Translations under genes and position numbers: made by a program | Notes under the pieces: model-generated | The model's database searches: none | What the model was told of the DNA's origin: nothing | The model's input: only the letters and a program-made list of their open reading frames with translations | NCBI GenBank assembly: GCA_022822785.1 | Contig: JAJEAL010000117.1 | Span: 27,321 to 91,320 of the forward strand | Origin: Candidatus Poribacteria bacterium | GTDB lineage: Bacteria > Poribacteria > WGA-4E > PCPOR2b | Length of the DNA: 64,000 nt | Direction of reading: 5' to 3' | Part shown: piece by piece, positions 17,412 to 27,000 of the stretch | Layout of the letters: the number at the start of each line of letters is the position of its first letter | How positions within the stretch are numbered: position 1 is the first letter of the stretch

Positions 17412-18470
17412 ATGACACTAAAGGTCGGTATCATCGGTTGTGGACGTATGGCGAACACCATTGAGGACGAACAGATAGCAAGAAGGGAGCAAGGGAACCA
17501 CCGGGGCGGCTTGGTGTTACCCTACTGCCACGCCGGCGGTTATGCGGTCGTTGAGGAGACAGAAATGATTGCCGCGTGCGATATTGTGGAGGAGAAGCGG
17601 AAGGCATTTCAAGAACGTTGGAACGTGCCGCGGGGGTACGCGGATCATCGTGAGTTGATTGATGTGGAGAAACCCGACATCCTCAGTATTACAACCCGCC
17701 CAGAGCAGCATGCGGAAGCGATGATTTACGGGGCGGAGCACGGTGTCAAGGGGATGTATGCTGAGAAACCGCTCTGCTGTTCGCTCCTTGAGGCAGATGC
17801 CATCAATGAGGCATTTGAGCGAAACGGCGTTTTCCTTGAGTTTGGACCGATGCGTCGAAACTGGGCGGTCTATCGACAAGCACACAGCATCGCGCATAGT
17901 GGAGAGTTGGGAGCGGTGCGGTCGGTGATTGGCTTTGCTGGAAACAGCATCGGCGGACACTTTCTCGACACGTTGCTCTATCTGTTGGGTGATCCCGAAC
18001 CGATTTCTATTCGTGGGACGTTGGGGGAGCTGCATCCCGACGAAGGGGATACCACCAATATGCGATTTATGCGCGATGCAGCTATCCTATCGGCGTTTGT
18101 CGAATTTGATAACGGGACGGCCCTCCATGCGGCGGCGACCGGGGCAAGCCGAGAGTATGAACTGGTTTGCGAGGCGGGGATTATCCGAATCCAGAACGAT
18201 GGCGAGTCCTTGTATGTGCGTAAAGGCGAGGAACAACAGCGCGCCTACGACCCGATTGACGTCGAGCCGGTAACGCCGTGGAGCGGCACCGAGCGCAAGG
18301 TTCGTGAGTTGGTGGAGTCGATAAAAACAGGGGTGCCGGGGGTCAGCAATCTGCGCGCAACGATGTTGGGGACGGAGATTGGATTCGGTATTTATGAGTC
18401 ACATTTACGGGGCGGCGTTGCTGTCCATCCACCGGTTCCGACTCGTGAACGTTGGGTATCGAGTTGGTAG
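17412..18470 (+). CDS. Gfo/Idh/MocA family oxidoreductase
   Basis: A 352-aa NAD(P)-dependent oxidoreductase. The Rossmann glycine motif is 'GIIGCGRMANT' (residues 6-16), the 'ILSITTRPEQHAEAM' strand follows, and the conserved E-K-P is in 'MYAEKPLCCSLLEAD'. The C-terminal alpha/beta domain binds the substrate, usually a sugar or inositol derivative. The sequence is close in style to the gene at 54544 (both have 'CGRM' and 'EKPLC/DKPLC ... EAD'), so they are paralogues. The substrate is unknown. Confidence 0.9.
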   Translation: MTLKVGIIGCGRMANTIEDEQIARREQGNHRGGLVLPYCHAGGYAVVEETEMIAACDIVEEKRKAFQERWNVPRGYADHRELIDVEKPDILSITTRPEQHAEAMIYGAEHGVKGMYAEKPLCCSLLEADAINEAFERNGVFLEFGPMRRNWAVYRQAHSIAHSGELGAVRSVIGFAGNSIGGHFLDTLLYLLGDPEPISIRGTLGELHPDEGDTTNMRFMRDAAILSAFVEFDNGTALHAAATGASREYELVCEAGIIRIQNDGESLYVRKGEEQQRAYDPIDVEPVTPWSGTERKVRELVESIKTGVPGVSNLRATMLGTEIGFGIYESHLRGGVAVHPPVPTRERWVSSW

Positions 18471-18695
18471 GGAATCCGATGAATATACCAAATAAAATGA
18501 GAGAAACTGCTTAAGCTTCAGTGTACAGGCGGCATTGGAGCTCATTGTGAACCACCGCCCGGCTAGGAAACAGTGGATTCTTATGCGGCAGTGGTTAGGT
18601 TGAACGACATAATATCAAGGTTGCAGGATTAGAATCGTTAGGTTTCGTACTTCAATGTGTAGACCGAACTGTGAACATTTAAGGAGATGAATGTT

Positions 18696-20645
18696 ATGAA
18701 AACAGATCGTCGTCCCAGCGATTCAGAATTATTCGCTTCGTATGCACAAAACGATTTGGGTAAATGGCAAAAACTCAAAGGACTTCAAGTGAAGCATAAA
18801 ACTTTGGGAAACGGAATTATCACAGGAGTTGATCGGGCGTTTAATAACCAGATCGATGTCAGAGTCCAGTTTCATAGTGATAGTTATTGGACAAGATCGG
18901 ATCCGTTCAAGGATGAGTTCGTTTCCAATCTTACTGAGCTTGTCCTTACCGATCGGTTGAAACTAAAAATACTCAAAGGGTGGAAGACAACTCATCAAAA
19001 ATGGGAACGCACGAAAAAGGATTGGAAAGAAAAACAGCAGAGAGAATGGGAAAGGATACTGGAACAAAAGTTAGAAAGACAAAAGGAGTGGGAACGCCCG
19101 AAAAAGGATTGGAAGGAAAGACAGCAGAGGAAAAAGAAAAAGATACAGGAACAAGAGTTAGAAAAACAGAAAGAGCTTGAATTAAGAAAACAAAAACGAG
19201 AATCCGAAAAACAAAGACAACTTGAGTTACGAAGACGGGAAGAAGAAGAAAAAAGGATTCATCGTCGCCCTTTGGAACCATTTATTCAAGCAGCTAAACA
19301 AGTCTTTAGCACACAAATGAAAGTGACAGTTGACAGCCCAATTTTAAATGCACAGGATATACAACTTGCACTGGAATGGTACCGAGGACTAAAGAAACCG
19401 GTAATCCTACAACAATCCGGAGCAAATAGTCTCAACAAGGATCTTCTAATAGAAATAGCAAACGATGATGACGAGTTAGAGCGTGTTCTCTCAGCACGTG
19501 CTGCCGAGAAATCTGTCATGGAGTTTTATCAACGTAATGGATACTATGTCGAGGATGTATCGATACATGGAGTTACATCTGAGAGTCCTGACTGGAAACA
19601 GTACGACCTGAAAATTAACGGATCTTCTTTTGACGTGAAAAACTCGCGCTGTTCAGAACAGAACCCTAATAGTTATGTCGAGCATTGTGTTCCTAGTTTT
19701 AAGCGGGATCGAAGCAATCGAGACGTAACTATAGCTGGAGTCCTTTCACCCAACCTCCCAACATCTAAAATACTGAATCCAGAAAGTCTAATGAACCAAA
19801 ACACACCAATTCTATTTCTTGGGCTTACAAGTATCAAGGAGTTGACTGAAATAAGAAATGAGTTTGAAACCCGTGATCTGCTCGAAATTAATCTGCAACG
19901 TCGAAATAGAAGTGGATACTTCCTCCCGCCATGGATGTTCAATTATCCAAGATTTCTGTATGGACAACGAGATACTGAACTTAACAAGATTGTTGAACAG
20001 ACCGTTCCTGAATACGGTCTATGGAAAGAGTTCAATCTGAATCCAACTCCCTTATGCACAGCAGCAGGAATAGATCTAGGACAACTTTGGAGTTCGGAGA
20101 TTTTAATAGACTGGGAACGGTCATTTTTATCAACAGTTGTGAGTCGCCCCAAGAAGCATAGGCTATCTTTACCATATTTGTTTTTGAGCATGCTAAAGCA
20201 CTTCCTTCAAATGGTGTCTGCGAACGAGGGCATCAGTTATCGCCCCACTGGATATATGAAGTTGATTTATGATCCCAAGATAGATCCAAGTTATAATATG
20301 CCTTTGGGCATCTATGACCCGCTGTGTACGATTTATAACTTAATTACTTCGTTGGATAAGTTATGGAAGGCTGAACCTGAGTTAATACGAAGTTTTAAGA
20401 TGTTTAGACTTTGGGGATTGAATATCTTGAGGGGACGCAGAGAGGAAAATGAACGGTGGAAAACCCTTATTGCATACTGTGGAGGTCCAAAGTGTGGCAA
20501 AGATCCGTTGGTTCTGGGTGATTGTGAGCACTGCCGTGAGTGCGGTATGCTAATCTGCTCTGATTGCAAATTCTGTAGTAAAAACTGTTCTGAGTACGAT
20601 TTGAGGAGGCATGAATTTGAAAACTCACAGTCAGGGCAATCATAA
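18696..20645 (+). CDS. Large Tudor-like / coiled-coil / PD-(D/E)XK nuclease / zinc-cluster protein
   Basis: A 649-aa protein not matched to a named family. Residues about 27-85 resemble the SH3/Tudor domain found at the C-terminus of UvrD/PcrA helicases ('LQVKHKTLGNGIITGVD', then 'VRVQF' and 'LTELVL'). Residues about 95-195 are a highly charged coiled coil with repeated 'KKDWKE(K/R)QQR'. Residues about 270-340 look like a PD-(D/E)XK nuclease: a glutamate in 'AAEKSVMEFYQ', Asp304 in 'QYDLKI' and Asp313-Val-Lys315 in 'SFDVKNSR'. The C-terminus has ten or so cysteines (from 'YCGGPKCGKDP' through 'CEHCRECGM' to 'CKFCSKNC'), a probable zinc cluster. The ATG at 18696 sits 9 nt after aaggag; the ATG at 18687 abuts it. 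Restriction or phage defence is inferred. Confidence 0.7.
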   Translation: MKTDRRPSDSELFASYAQNDLGKWQKLKGLQVKHKTLGNGIITGVDRAFNNQIDVRVQFHSDSYWTRSDPFKDEFVSNLTELVLTDRLKLKILKGWKTTHQKWERTKKDWKEKQQREWERILEQKLERQKEWERPKKDWKERQQRKKKKIQEQELEKQKELELRKQKRESEKQRQLELRRREEEEKRIHRRPLEPFIQAAKQVFSTQMKVTVDSPILNAQDIQLALEWYRGLKKPVILQQSGANSLNKDLLIEIANDDDELERVLSARAAEKSVMEFYQRNGYYVEDVSIHGVTSESPDWKQYDLKINGSSFDVKNSRCSEQNPNSYVEHCVPSFKRDRSNRDVTIAGVLSPNLPTSKILNPESLMNQNTPILFLGLTSIKELTEIRNEFETRDLLEINLQRRNRSGYFLPPWMFNYPRFLYGQRDTELNKIVEQTVPEYGLWKEFNLNPTPLCTAAGIDLGQLWSSEILIDWERSFLSTVVSRPKKHRLSLPYLFLSMLKHFLQMVSANEGISYRPTGYMKLIYDPKIDPSYNMPLGIYDPLCTIYNLITSLDKLWKAEPELIRSFKMFRLWGLNILRGRREENERWKTLIAYCGGPKCGKDPLVLGDCEHCRECGMLICSDCKFCSKNCSEYDLRRHEFENSQSGQS

Positions 20646-20653
20646 AAGTCAAA

Positions 20654-20768
20654 GGCTCATGTAAAAACAGAGCGCAATTACAATGAAAGCGTTGAGGGCG
20701 GGGCAAGATGCCCCGCCTACGGTTTTTGAGGCAAGGCGGTGCTGTCGCACTAATTCTTAACATGAGCG
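20654..20768. mobile_element. Miniature inverted-repeat element, copy 1, with 8-bp target duplication
   Basis: The 115-bp element begins ggctcatgt and ends acatgagcg (inverted repeats gctcatgt / acatgagc). It is flanked by perfect direct repeats aagtcaaa at 20646-20653 and 20769-20776, a target-site duplication. The interior holds a GC-rich palindrome (gggcaagatgcccc). It encodes nothing. It lies between the nuclease gene's stop codon and the antitoxin gene. A second copy is at 23841-23965. Confidence 0.85.
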
Positions 20769-20799
20769 AAGTCAAATTATTTTTTTGAAGGGTTTGACT

Positions 20800-21048
20800 A
20801 TGTTGGGTAAAATTCAGAGATGGGGAAACAGCCAGGGGCTTCGGTTTACGGAGGCACTTCTCCAAGAAGCTCAGATGAACGTGGGTGATGAAGTAAACGT
20901 TTCAGTCGAGAAAGTGCGGATTATCGTTGAATCCGTGACCAAAGTGCGAGGCAAGTATGATTTGAAGGATCTGGTATCGAAGATACCCCAAGAGTGTCAA
21001 GTTGAAGAACTGGACTGGGGTGAGTCTGCTGGAAAGGAAGAGTGGTAA
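20800..21048 (+). CDS. MazE/AbrB-like antitoxin, orphan
   Basis: An 82-aa swapped-hairpin AbrB-fold protein. The N-terminus 'MLGKIQRWGNSQGLRFTEAL' is the DNA-binding strand pair of MazE-type antitoxins, followed by 'GDEVNVSVEKVRIIVESV'. The C-terminal 30 residues, ending 'LDWGESAGKEEW', would bind and neutralise a toxin. The start at 20800 follows gaaggg. No toxin gene follows: 112 bp of non-coding DNA separate it from a convergent PhyH gene. The pair may have been broken, or the protein acts as a plain regulator. An inverted-repeat element sits directly upstream and may affect its promoter. Confidence 0.85.
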   Translation: MLGKIQRWGNSQGLRFTEALLQEAQMNVGDEVNVSVEKVRIIVESVTKVRGKYDLKDLVSKIPQECQVEELDWGESAGKEEW

Positions 21049-21107
21049 ATACCCCGATATATTCCGAAGAAAGAGATTTTCGTGATTGTGGGTTTTGATC
21101 TGTAGGC

Positions 21108-21137
21108 TAGGCGGGACCAACAAGGTGGCCCCGCCTA
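21108..21137. terminator. Hairpin between convergent genes, possible bidirectional terminator
   Basis: Arms taggcggg (21108-21115) and cccgccta (21130-21137) enclose a 14-nt loop, placed between the stop of the antitoxin gene and the stop of the minus-strand PhyH gene. The sequence is also of the dispersed 'ggcggg...cccgcc' repeat type, so termination is inferred from its position only. Confidence 0.4.
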
Positions 21138-21160
21138 TCAAAATTCGCTGATTTTTATAA

Positions 21161-22093
21161 TTAATCCGGGTGCAATTCTCCCAGAGAAGTTTCGTCAGGC
21201 GCTATGAAATCAACAGCGGGACTTTCGACGCGACCGTAGGCGTTCCACACCTTAAAGCCGAGCAACGCCAACAGTTCTGGAGGCGCATTCTCCAAGACCT
21301 CTTTTGATGTGCCGAGCGTGAGATTCTCTTGTGTTCGGAATTGGGGACCACAGAATGTCGACAGCACCCCTAGCCGCGGACCATCGCTCACATTCGCGCC
21401 TGTGCCGTGCCACATACGACCGTCGAACACCATCGCCGTACCTGCGGGACCTGCGGCAGCAATCGGTTCAACATCCTTATCTCGCTCTTTGTCTGGGTGC
21501 CGTCCCGTCAGATGGCTTCGGGGCACGAGTCGGGTGCCGCCGTTTTCAGCGGTGAAGTCAACCAACATCCACATAACGTTGACAACGACAGCCGGTGCAA
21601 TCATCGACGGTGGACCGGCGTCATCGATATCTCGACGTTCGCGTGTAATTGAACCGACAGGGAGCGGAGAGCGATTTCGCCGGGTCGGTGGCGGCATCCA
21701 CCACTGATCGGTATGCAGATTCATTGCCACGCCGCCCGGCTTGGCGATGTTGGCGGTATAGCACGACAACAGGTATTGCTCGCCGAGGACATGCCCAATC
21801 AATTCACGGACACCCTTGTGGAGCAGCGGTTCGTGAAAAATCTTTCCCTTATTAATCAGCATCCAGACCCGTTGATTGATACCGCTGTCCCTATCCGTGC
21901 CGCCATCCTCAAAAGCGAGCCCCTGTTCCTTTTCCGCGGCTGCCTGCTCTACCAGTCGAGTGCGTAACGCCTCAACCTGTTTTGGGGTGAGCGCGTTAGC
22001 GAGTAGGCAGTAGCCGAACTCGTCTAAATGTGCCTTCGCTAGATTAAGATCAGTTGTCGGTTGAGGCAAATCATTTTTCGTTGTGCTTGTCAT
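21161..22093 (-). CDS. Phytanoyl-CoA dioxygenase (PhyH) family protein
   Basis: A 310-aa PhyH-type Fe/2-oxoglutarate oxygenase with a complete site: 'LHTDQWW' (His127, Asp129), distal 'MWHGTG' (His229) and an arginine in 'PRLGVLSTFCG'. The N-terminal 'HLDEFGYCLLANALTPKQVE' is the usual lead-in, and 'VNVMWMLVDFTAENGGTRLV' plus 'PRSHLTG' form the core strands. It is longer than the other PhyH proteins of the window and probably belongs to a different subfamily. The substrate is unknown. An amidohydrolase and an aldolase gene lie upstream on the same strand, so it may be part of one catabolic cluster. Confidence 0.9.
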   Translation of the reverse strand: MTSTTKNDLPQPTTDLNLAKAHLDEFGYCLLANALTPKQVEALRTRLVEQAAAEKEQGLAFEDGGTDRDSGINQRVWMLINKGKIFHEPLLHKGVRELIGHVLGEQYLLSCYTANIAKPGGVAMNLHTDQWWMPPPTRRNRSPLPVGSITRERRDIDDAGPPSMIAPAVVVNVMWMLVDFTAENGGTRLVPRSHLTGRHPDKERDKDVEPIAAAGPAGTAMVFDGRMWHGTGANVSDGPRLGVLSTFCGPQFRTQENLTLGTSKEVLENAPPELLALLGFKVWNAYGRVESPAVDFIAPDETSLGELHPD

Positions 22094-22180
22094 GACATTA
22101 TCTCCAATAATGAAACGTGGTGTGCAAGTTGGGTCATCTGTTCACTAGTAAACTAGTTTATTGATGAACCAATGAACTAA

Positions 22181-22948
22181 TCAACTATCGGTGAATTTCC
22201 ACACCGCTAGTGCGGTACGGCCGAAAATCCACTCACGGTCTTCCTCGCTCAAATCGGAGAAGTAATCAAGCGGAAACTGAAGTGAATGATGATAGCCTTC
22301 CCTGGAGCTGACCGGTGGATAATCACTCCCCCACATCACCCGTTGCGGTCCAAACGCCTCCACAACCATACGCGCTAGCGGCGGAACATCCTCGAATGGA
22401 TAAGGCAGGTTACAGAATTCTCCGAAGCCCGGCAATTTTATTGTTAGATTAGGGTGTTTCGCCAAACCGAGAACGCGCTTGAACTCATCGTAAGGTGGTG
22501 CCGCATTGGTGCCCACACCGCCTAAGTGTTCGATAACAATCTGGAGGTCAGGAAAGAGCTTCAGAACCTCGGCAAATTCATCGCTGAGGAGGGTTGATGG
22601 GTTTGAGGGAGCACTGACAACAAGATTGAGCTCGGCAGCGGTACGCCACTGTGCCAGCGGATCCGACGCTTCCGCGCGTGAGTTTGCACCGAGACGAATT
22701 CCCACAAGCCCTTGGTCCGCCCAGTAACGCATCCGCTCTCCATCGTCGGTGCTTTCCACAATCATTGCCGAAGCGAGACGGGTTGGATGGGCCCCCAAAC
22801 ATTCGACGTGGTAACTATTGTCGGTGGTTCCCTGATGTTGTATTAAGACCGCCCGGTCGACGCCAGATTGCGCCATGTGGTAAAGGAGGGATTCGACGGG
22901 TTCGTATTTATTCAGTCCGGCATGACAGTGGGTATCGACAATGATCAT
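22181..22948 (-). CDS. Amidohydrolase family protein (TIM-barrel metal hydrolase)
   Basis: A 255-aa protein of the amidohydrolase-2 type. The metal-binding H-x-H is at the start ('VDTHCHAGLN'), a second histidine is in 'IVIEHLGGVG', and the catalytic aspartate is in 'RVMWGSDYPPVS'. Members hydrolyse lactones or decarboxylate aromatic acids. The short length and the 'GVDRAVLIQHQG' segment fit the 2-pyrone-4,6-dicarboxylate lactonase-like group. It is transcribed with the PhyH gene downstream (87 bp) and possibly the aldolase gene upstream. Confidence 0.87.
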   Translation of the reverse strand: MIIVDTHCHAGLNKYEPVESLLYHMAQSGVDRAVLIQHQGTTDNSYHVECLGAHPTRLASAMIVESTDDGERMRYWADQGLVGIRLGANSRAEASDPLAQWRTAAELNLVVSAPSNPSTLLSDEFAEVLKLFPDLQIVIEHLGGVGTNAAPPYDEFKRVLGLAKHPNLTIKLPGFGEFCNLPYPFEDVPPLARMVVEAFGPQRVMWGSDYPPVSSREGYHHSLQFPLDYFSDLSEEDREWIFGRTALAVWKFTDS

Positions 22949-23015
22949 TGGACAGATCCTTTCTCTGTCATTTGGTTCGTGTCTGTGGGTCGATTTTCCA
23001 CAATTGACAGTTTTG

Positions 23016-23043
23016 TGTTGAGATATGAATCTCGACCTACGGG
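23016..23043. repeat. Short dispersed repeat, copy 1 (hairpin with gagat/atctc)
   Basis: A 28-bp sequence starting tgttgagat and ending cgacctacggg recurs at 28319-28346 with one mismatch. It can fold through gagat...atctc. Both copies lie in spacers next to gene starts. Confidence 0.6.
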
Positions 23044-23094
23044 TTCTGATGGATTGCTACTAACTGGTAACTTAGGTTATCTTAGGTGTGCTGC

Positions 23095-23769
23095 TTAGAG
23101 TCGCCCGCCGGGTGAGTAGGCAACTCCTACCTTGACTTGAGTTCCCTCCATCTGCTCCACGACATGCTGGAAGCACTCTTCAACCGTTTTGAATGGAGGA
23201 TTTGGATATGTTTCGAGACTAAATCCCAAGTCATTCGCACCAAACATGAGCATATCAACGCCGGGTTTTGCAAGTTTTCGGGCATTGATAATCGCATCAA
23301 CAGATTCGAGTTGCAGGCTGAGGATACCGTTGTTGTTCCACCATTCCGCGTATTCTAAGCGGTCCATCTCTGGCTTGAAACCGTACCCTGAACTGGGACC
23401 CCAACTCCGTTTTCCAACTGGCGGATAATAGAAGGCGTCGATCGCTTCTTCAACGGTTTCCTCTGTTTCGACCTGCGGTACGCAAATTGCCAGAGGACCC
23501 AAGTCGAGAATATTTCCAATGAGATAAGCGTTTCGGGTATGTTTGATGCGTAACTGAACGGGCATCCCTAGCTCTTCCAGGTTGGCGCAAAATGCAACGA
23601 GTTTCTCTTCATTGAATGCTGAATGTTGGGCATCGGTCCCGATTAAATCGTAGGAGTCCTGGCTGAGAATCGCTTCGAGTTCATCTTTTGAGGCGCTTGT
23701 GGATGCGCCGCCGATGTTAATCATTTCACCCCTGTGTATCCGTTGCTTCAACGTGAGTTGTTCTGACAT
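23095..23769 (-). CDS. HpcH/HpaI aldolase/citrate lyase family protein
   Basis: A 224-aa TIM-barrel protein of the HpcH/HpaI family, which cleave 2-keto-3-deoxy acids to pyruvate and an aldehyde with a divalent metal. Seen are 'DLIGTDAQHSAFNEE' (matching the family's 'D.EHg' strand), 'LGMPVQLRIKHTR', 'LGPLAICVPQVETEETVEEA' and 'FYYPPVGKRSWGPSSGYG'. The usual glutamate of the metal pair cannot be assigned with certainty. It ends close to 23095, 146 bp before the amidohydrolase gene on the same strand. Confidence 0.85.
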   Translation of the reverse strand: MSEQLTLKQRIHRGEMINIGGASTSASKDELEAILSQDSYDLIGTDAQHSAFNEEKLVAFCANLEELGMPVQLRIKHTRNAYLIGNILDLGPLAICVPQVETEETVEEAIDAFYYPPVGKRSWGPSSGYGFKPEMDRLEYAEWWNNNGILSLQLESVDAIINARKLAKPGVDMLMFGANDLGFSLETYPNPPFKTVEECFQHVVEQMEGTQVKVGVAYSPGGRL

Positions 23770-23840
23770 ATCTATACGACCTCCTGAAATTGTTGATTAT
23801 GTTATAACCCAAGCTGCCACCAAACTGGAAAAAACATTAT

Positions 23841-23965
23841 GGCTCATGTAAAAAGAGAGTGCAAAACACGAAGAGAACTGTAGGGGCAACCCTTGTGGTT
23901 GCCCTTTTGGGCAGGCACAAGACCTGCCCCTACAGTTTCTGTTACACGATTTCTTAACATGAGCG
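23841..23965. mobile_element. Miniature inverted-repeat element, copy 2, with 8-bp target duplication
   Basis: This 125-bp element begins ggctcatgta and ends acatgagcg, like copy 1 at 20654. It is flanked by perfect direct repeats aacattat (23833-23840 and 23966-23973). Its interior is a different palindrome pair (ctgtaggggc...gcccctacag and gggcaaccc...gggttgccc-like). The shared part is the ends: roughly the first 25 and last 20 bases. Confidence 0.85.
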
Positions 23966-24044
23966 AACATTATTTGTGTAGTAACGTGCTTCGCACCTTT
24001 GCGTTAAAATAAACGCTCTTACGCCCAACGTAGGATAAGCAAAT

Positions 24045-27000
24045 TTACTTTAGTATCAGCATCCGTCGCGTCGCTGTGAATTCTCCTGTTGTCAGCGTGT
24101 AGAAATAGAGACCGCTGGCGAGGGGCTCACCGAGTTGATTGCGTCCGTCCCAATAGGCTGCCCGGCTTCGACTCCGATACATGCCCGCTGCTTGATGCCC
24201 TACCGCTAAATGTCGAACTAGCTGCCCGTTTATATCATAAATCGTCAGCGTGACCTCCCCCGGTTCTGCCAGTTGATACGGAATCCACGTCTCCGGATTA
24301 AACGGATTCGGGTAGTTTGCCAATAACGCAGTTTCTTCAGGAATTAGCAAAGCTAGCAAATTTTGGAGATTTTCGATACCTTGTTTGAAGGCGAGTGACC
24401 CATCATCTTCCAACCGTGCCTGTGCTATCCACGCTTCTATCGTCGCAGCATCTATGCTTTCTGTCCCCACCGATGGCGCAGCGGACGCTGTGGTGTTGCC
24501 GAGACTTCGTGCCGTGAGGATGAGGTCGAGGATACTGACGACGCCATCGCCGTTGAGATCCACCGGTGAGCCAGCGGGTACTCTCCTCCCCAACTGCTGT
24601 GCGATGAGAATCAGGTCCAGAATGCTGACCACACCGTCTCGATTGACATCTCCTGTGGCAAGTTGTGCCTCCACAACGATGGTAATTTGATGTGGTCCTG
24701 CGGGAATAGCTACCCCTGTGGTGGAGCCGAATTGGAAGTTCTGCAATGCCAACTCTGTTTCACCGGCGGATTTTGCCTTGAACCTCACCTGAAGCAGTGT
24801 GCCGGTGCCATCCACACCTTGGGTGGATAAGCGCGCCGCGTTGAGTCCTACAATTTTACCCACCGCGTTATCAATGGTCCCACCCTGAAAGAAGGTGGTT
24901 CCGCCATCGTTCTTTAGGAAATCGCCTTCACTTACGCTGATAGCTTCAAGTACAGTAGAGTCGAAGGCGATATCAAACTGCCATCCTGCCAAATCGGTGA
25001 TATTTTCGGCGCGGATGTCGAGGGTAAAGGTATCGCCTGTATGAATTGGTATTTGGGAAAAAGTGTAGCCTATACCAGTTGACAACGTATACTCAGTTCC
25101 GGTTTCAAATCCAAAAAAGCCGTTAGCATGGGTGTAAACTGCAACTAACAAGACATTTCTCCCCTGCTGAAGTGTGACCGGTAAAAAGTCGGTGTAATCC
25201 TCACTTCTGCCCAGATGAAAGTTTTCGTAAACCAAAGCCCCGTTCAGCCAGACCTTTACACGCCCTGAGCTGCCAACGTACATCGTTGTGTTCTGTTCGC
25301 GTGGTGAATAAAGGGAGACAGAACCGTAGACAGTGCCGTCATGGATAATACTTTTCAGCATATCCTCAATGTTATTCTCCCCCGTAGGCGGAAGTCTGTG
25401 GAAGGTCCAAACACTATCCCCAACAGAACCTTCCACTATTGCCCCGTGGGTAGCAATATCCATCTCTGTCACTGTGCCTCCACTCATTTCTGATAGTAAA
25501 TCCGTGCTGCTATCTAGGTCTGTCTGCGGCAGCACGACCCAAAGCCACGGGCCCTCTATCTTCGGTCCTCCTTCCGGGAACGCTGGATTGCTGTGCCAAA
25601 GGAGTGTTATATTTTCGCGTAACCTGTCCAAAGGTGAAAAGTCGGGAATCTTGTTGTCGTAGACCGCTAGCCATTTCAAGTTGTTCAAACCCGCAAGGGG
25701 GGATATATCCGATATGTTATTGTGGGAGAGGTGTATCCATGTCAAACTAGCTACTCGCGCAAGGGGGGATATATCCGATATGTTATTAAACGAAAGATTC
25801 AAACGAGTTAACCCGGTTAACTCCGCGATAGGTGATATATCTGATATTTCGTTACGACGAAAATACAGTTCCTTCAGACCTGTTAAGCGTGCTAAAGGCG
25901 TAAGGTCCGATATCTCTGCGCCACAAATATCTACCCTTTCCATTTTTGTTAATCCCGCAAGGGGCGATAAATCGGAAATAGGGTTACCCCACGTGAGAAT
26001 GTCTTTCAGATTGATTAGTCCTGCAAGCGGCGATAAGTCAGATACGTTGTTACGGTTAAAACCTAAAGACTCTAGGTTCACTAACCCTGCAAGCGGTGAC
26101 AGATCCGATACATTACAATCAGTAAAATGTAAATACTTCAGATGAGTCATTCCTGCAAGTGGTAACAGGGACAGATCTGATACAGTGTCAAAGGAAAAGT
26201 CTAAAATCTCCAAATTGATTAGCCCTACTAGCGGTGAGAGATCAGAAATACCGGTAAAATTATGATCAAGCCTAAGTTCACGCAAGTTTATTAACCCTGT
26301 CAGCGGTGAGAGATCAGAGATTTGATTATCCCTAAGATTCAACCGCATCAGATTGGTTGCGAACTGAATGCCCGTCAAATCTTGGATGCCTCTGTCCCGT
26401 GCTTCAACTCTTGTCAACTGCTTCATCTCCTGCACAGTAATCGGGGTATTGGGGCTTTTGCCAAGTGCCTCTGCTATTGCAGTGTGCAGGTTGGGATCGG
26501 GGATCTGAACAATAGTCCCCGGTAACACTTCCGGCTGTGACGGACTGTCTACCTGGTCGTCAGGGAAGTCCAAAGCGTAAATAATCGCTGGAAAATTAGA
26601 CCTCCAGGCGTCCCGTTTCATGCTGCCACTGGGACTGTCCAATACCAATAATCCTGCATTCTGTAATCCTACATTCTCCCGTATCTTCTCTTGGAAGGTT
26701 TCCATCTCTAACCCAACGACTGCGGCAGCATAAGCAGCGCCCACAGGACCTTGGTACACCTCATGGAAACGGGAGATTGGCTCTATATCATCAACCGCAC
26801 CGCCCGTCGCTTCCAACGCCTCTTTGTACGTATCCATATCCTCCTGTAAGAGTGCGTCCATCTTTGACTGCTCGACGTAGAGACGGAGTGCCTGCGCCTT
26901 GTCGTACGTTGGATTGGTATTTGCCTCAATCACCGAACGCACCTCGTCTTCAAAGGTCTTCATGCCTTCGGTGTGGCAACCGAAACAGGAGAGTCCGTTC

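Noticed and set aside
25333..26145. Long plus-strand frames opposite the leucine-rich repeats of the giant secreted protein.
   Set aside because: They are shadows of the repetitive minus-strand gene; the repeats keep the opposite strand open.
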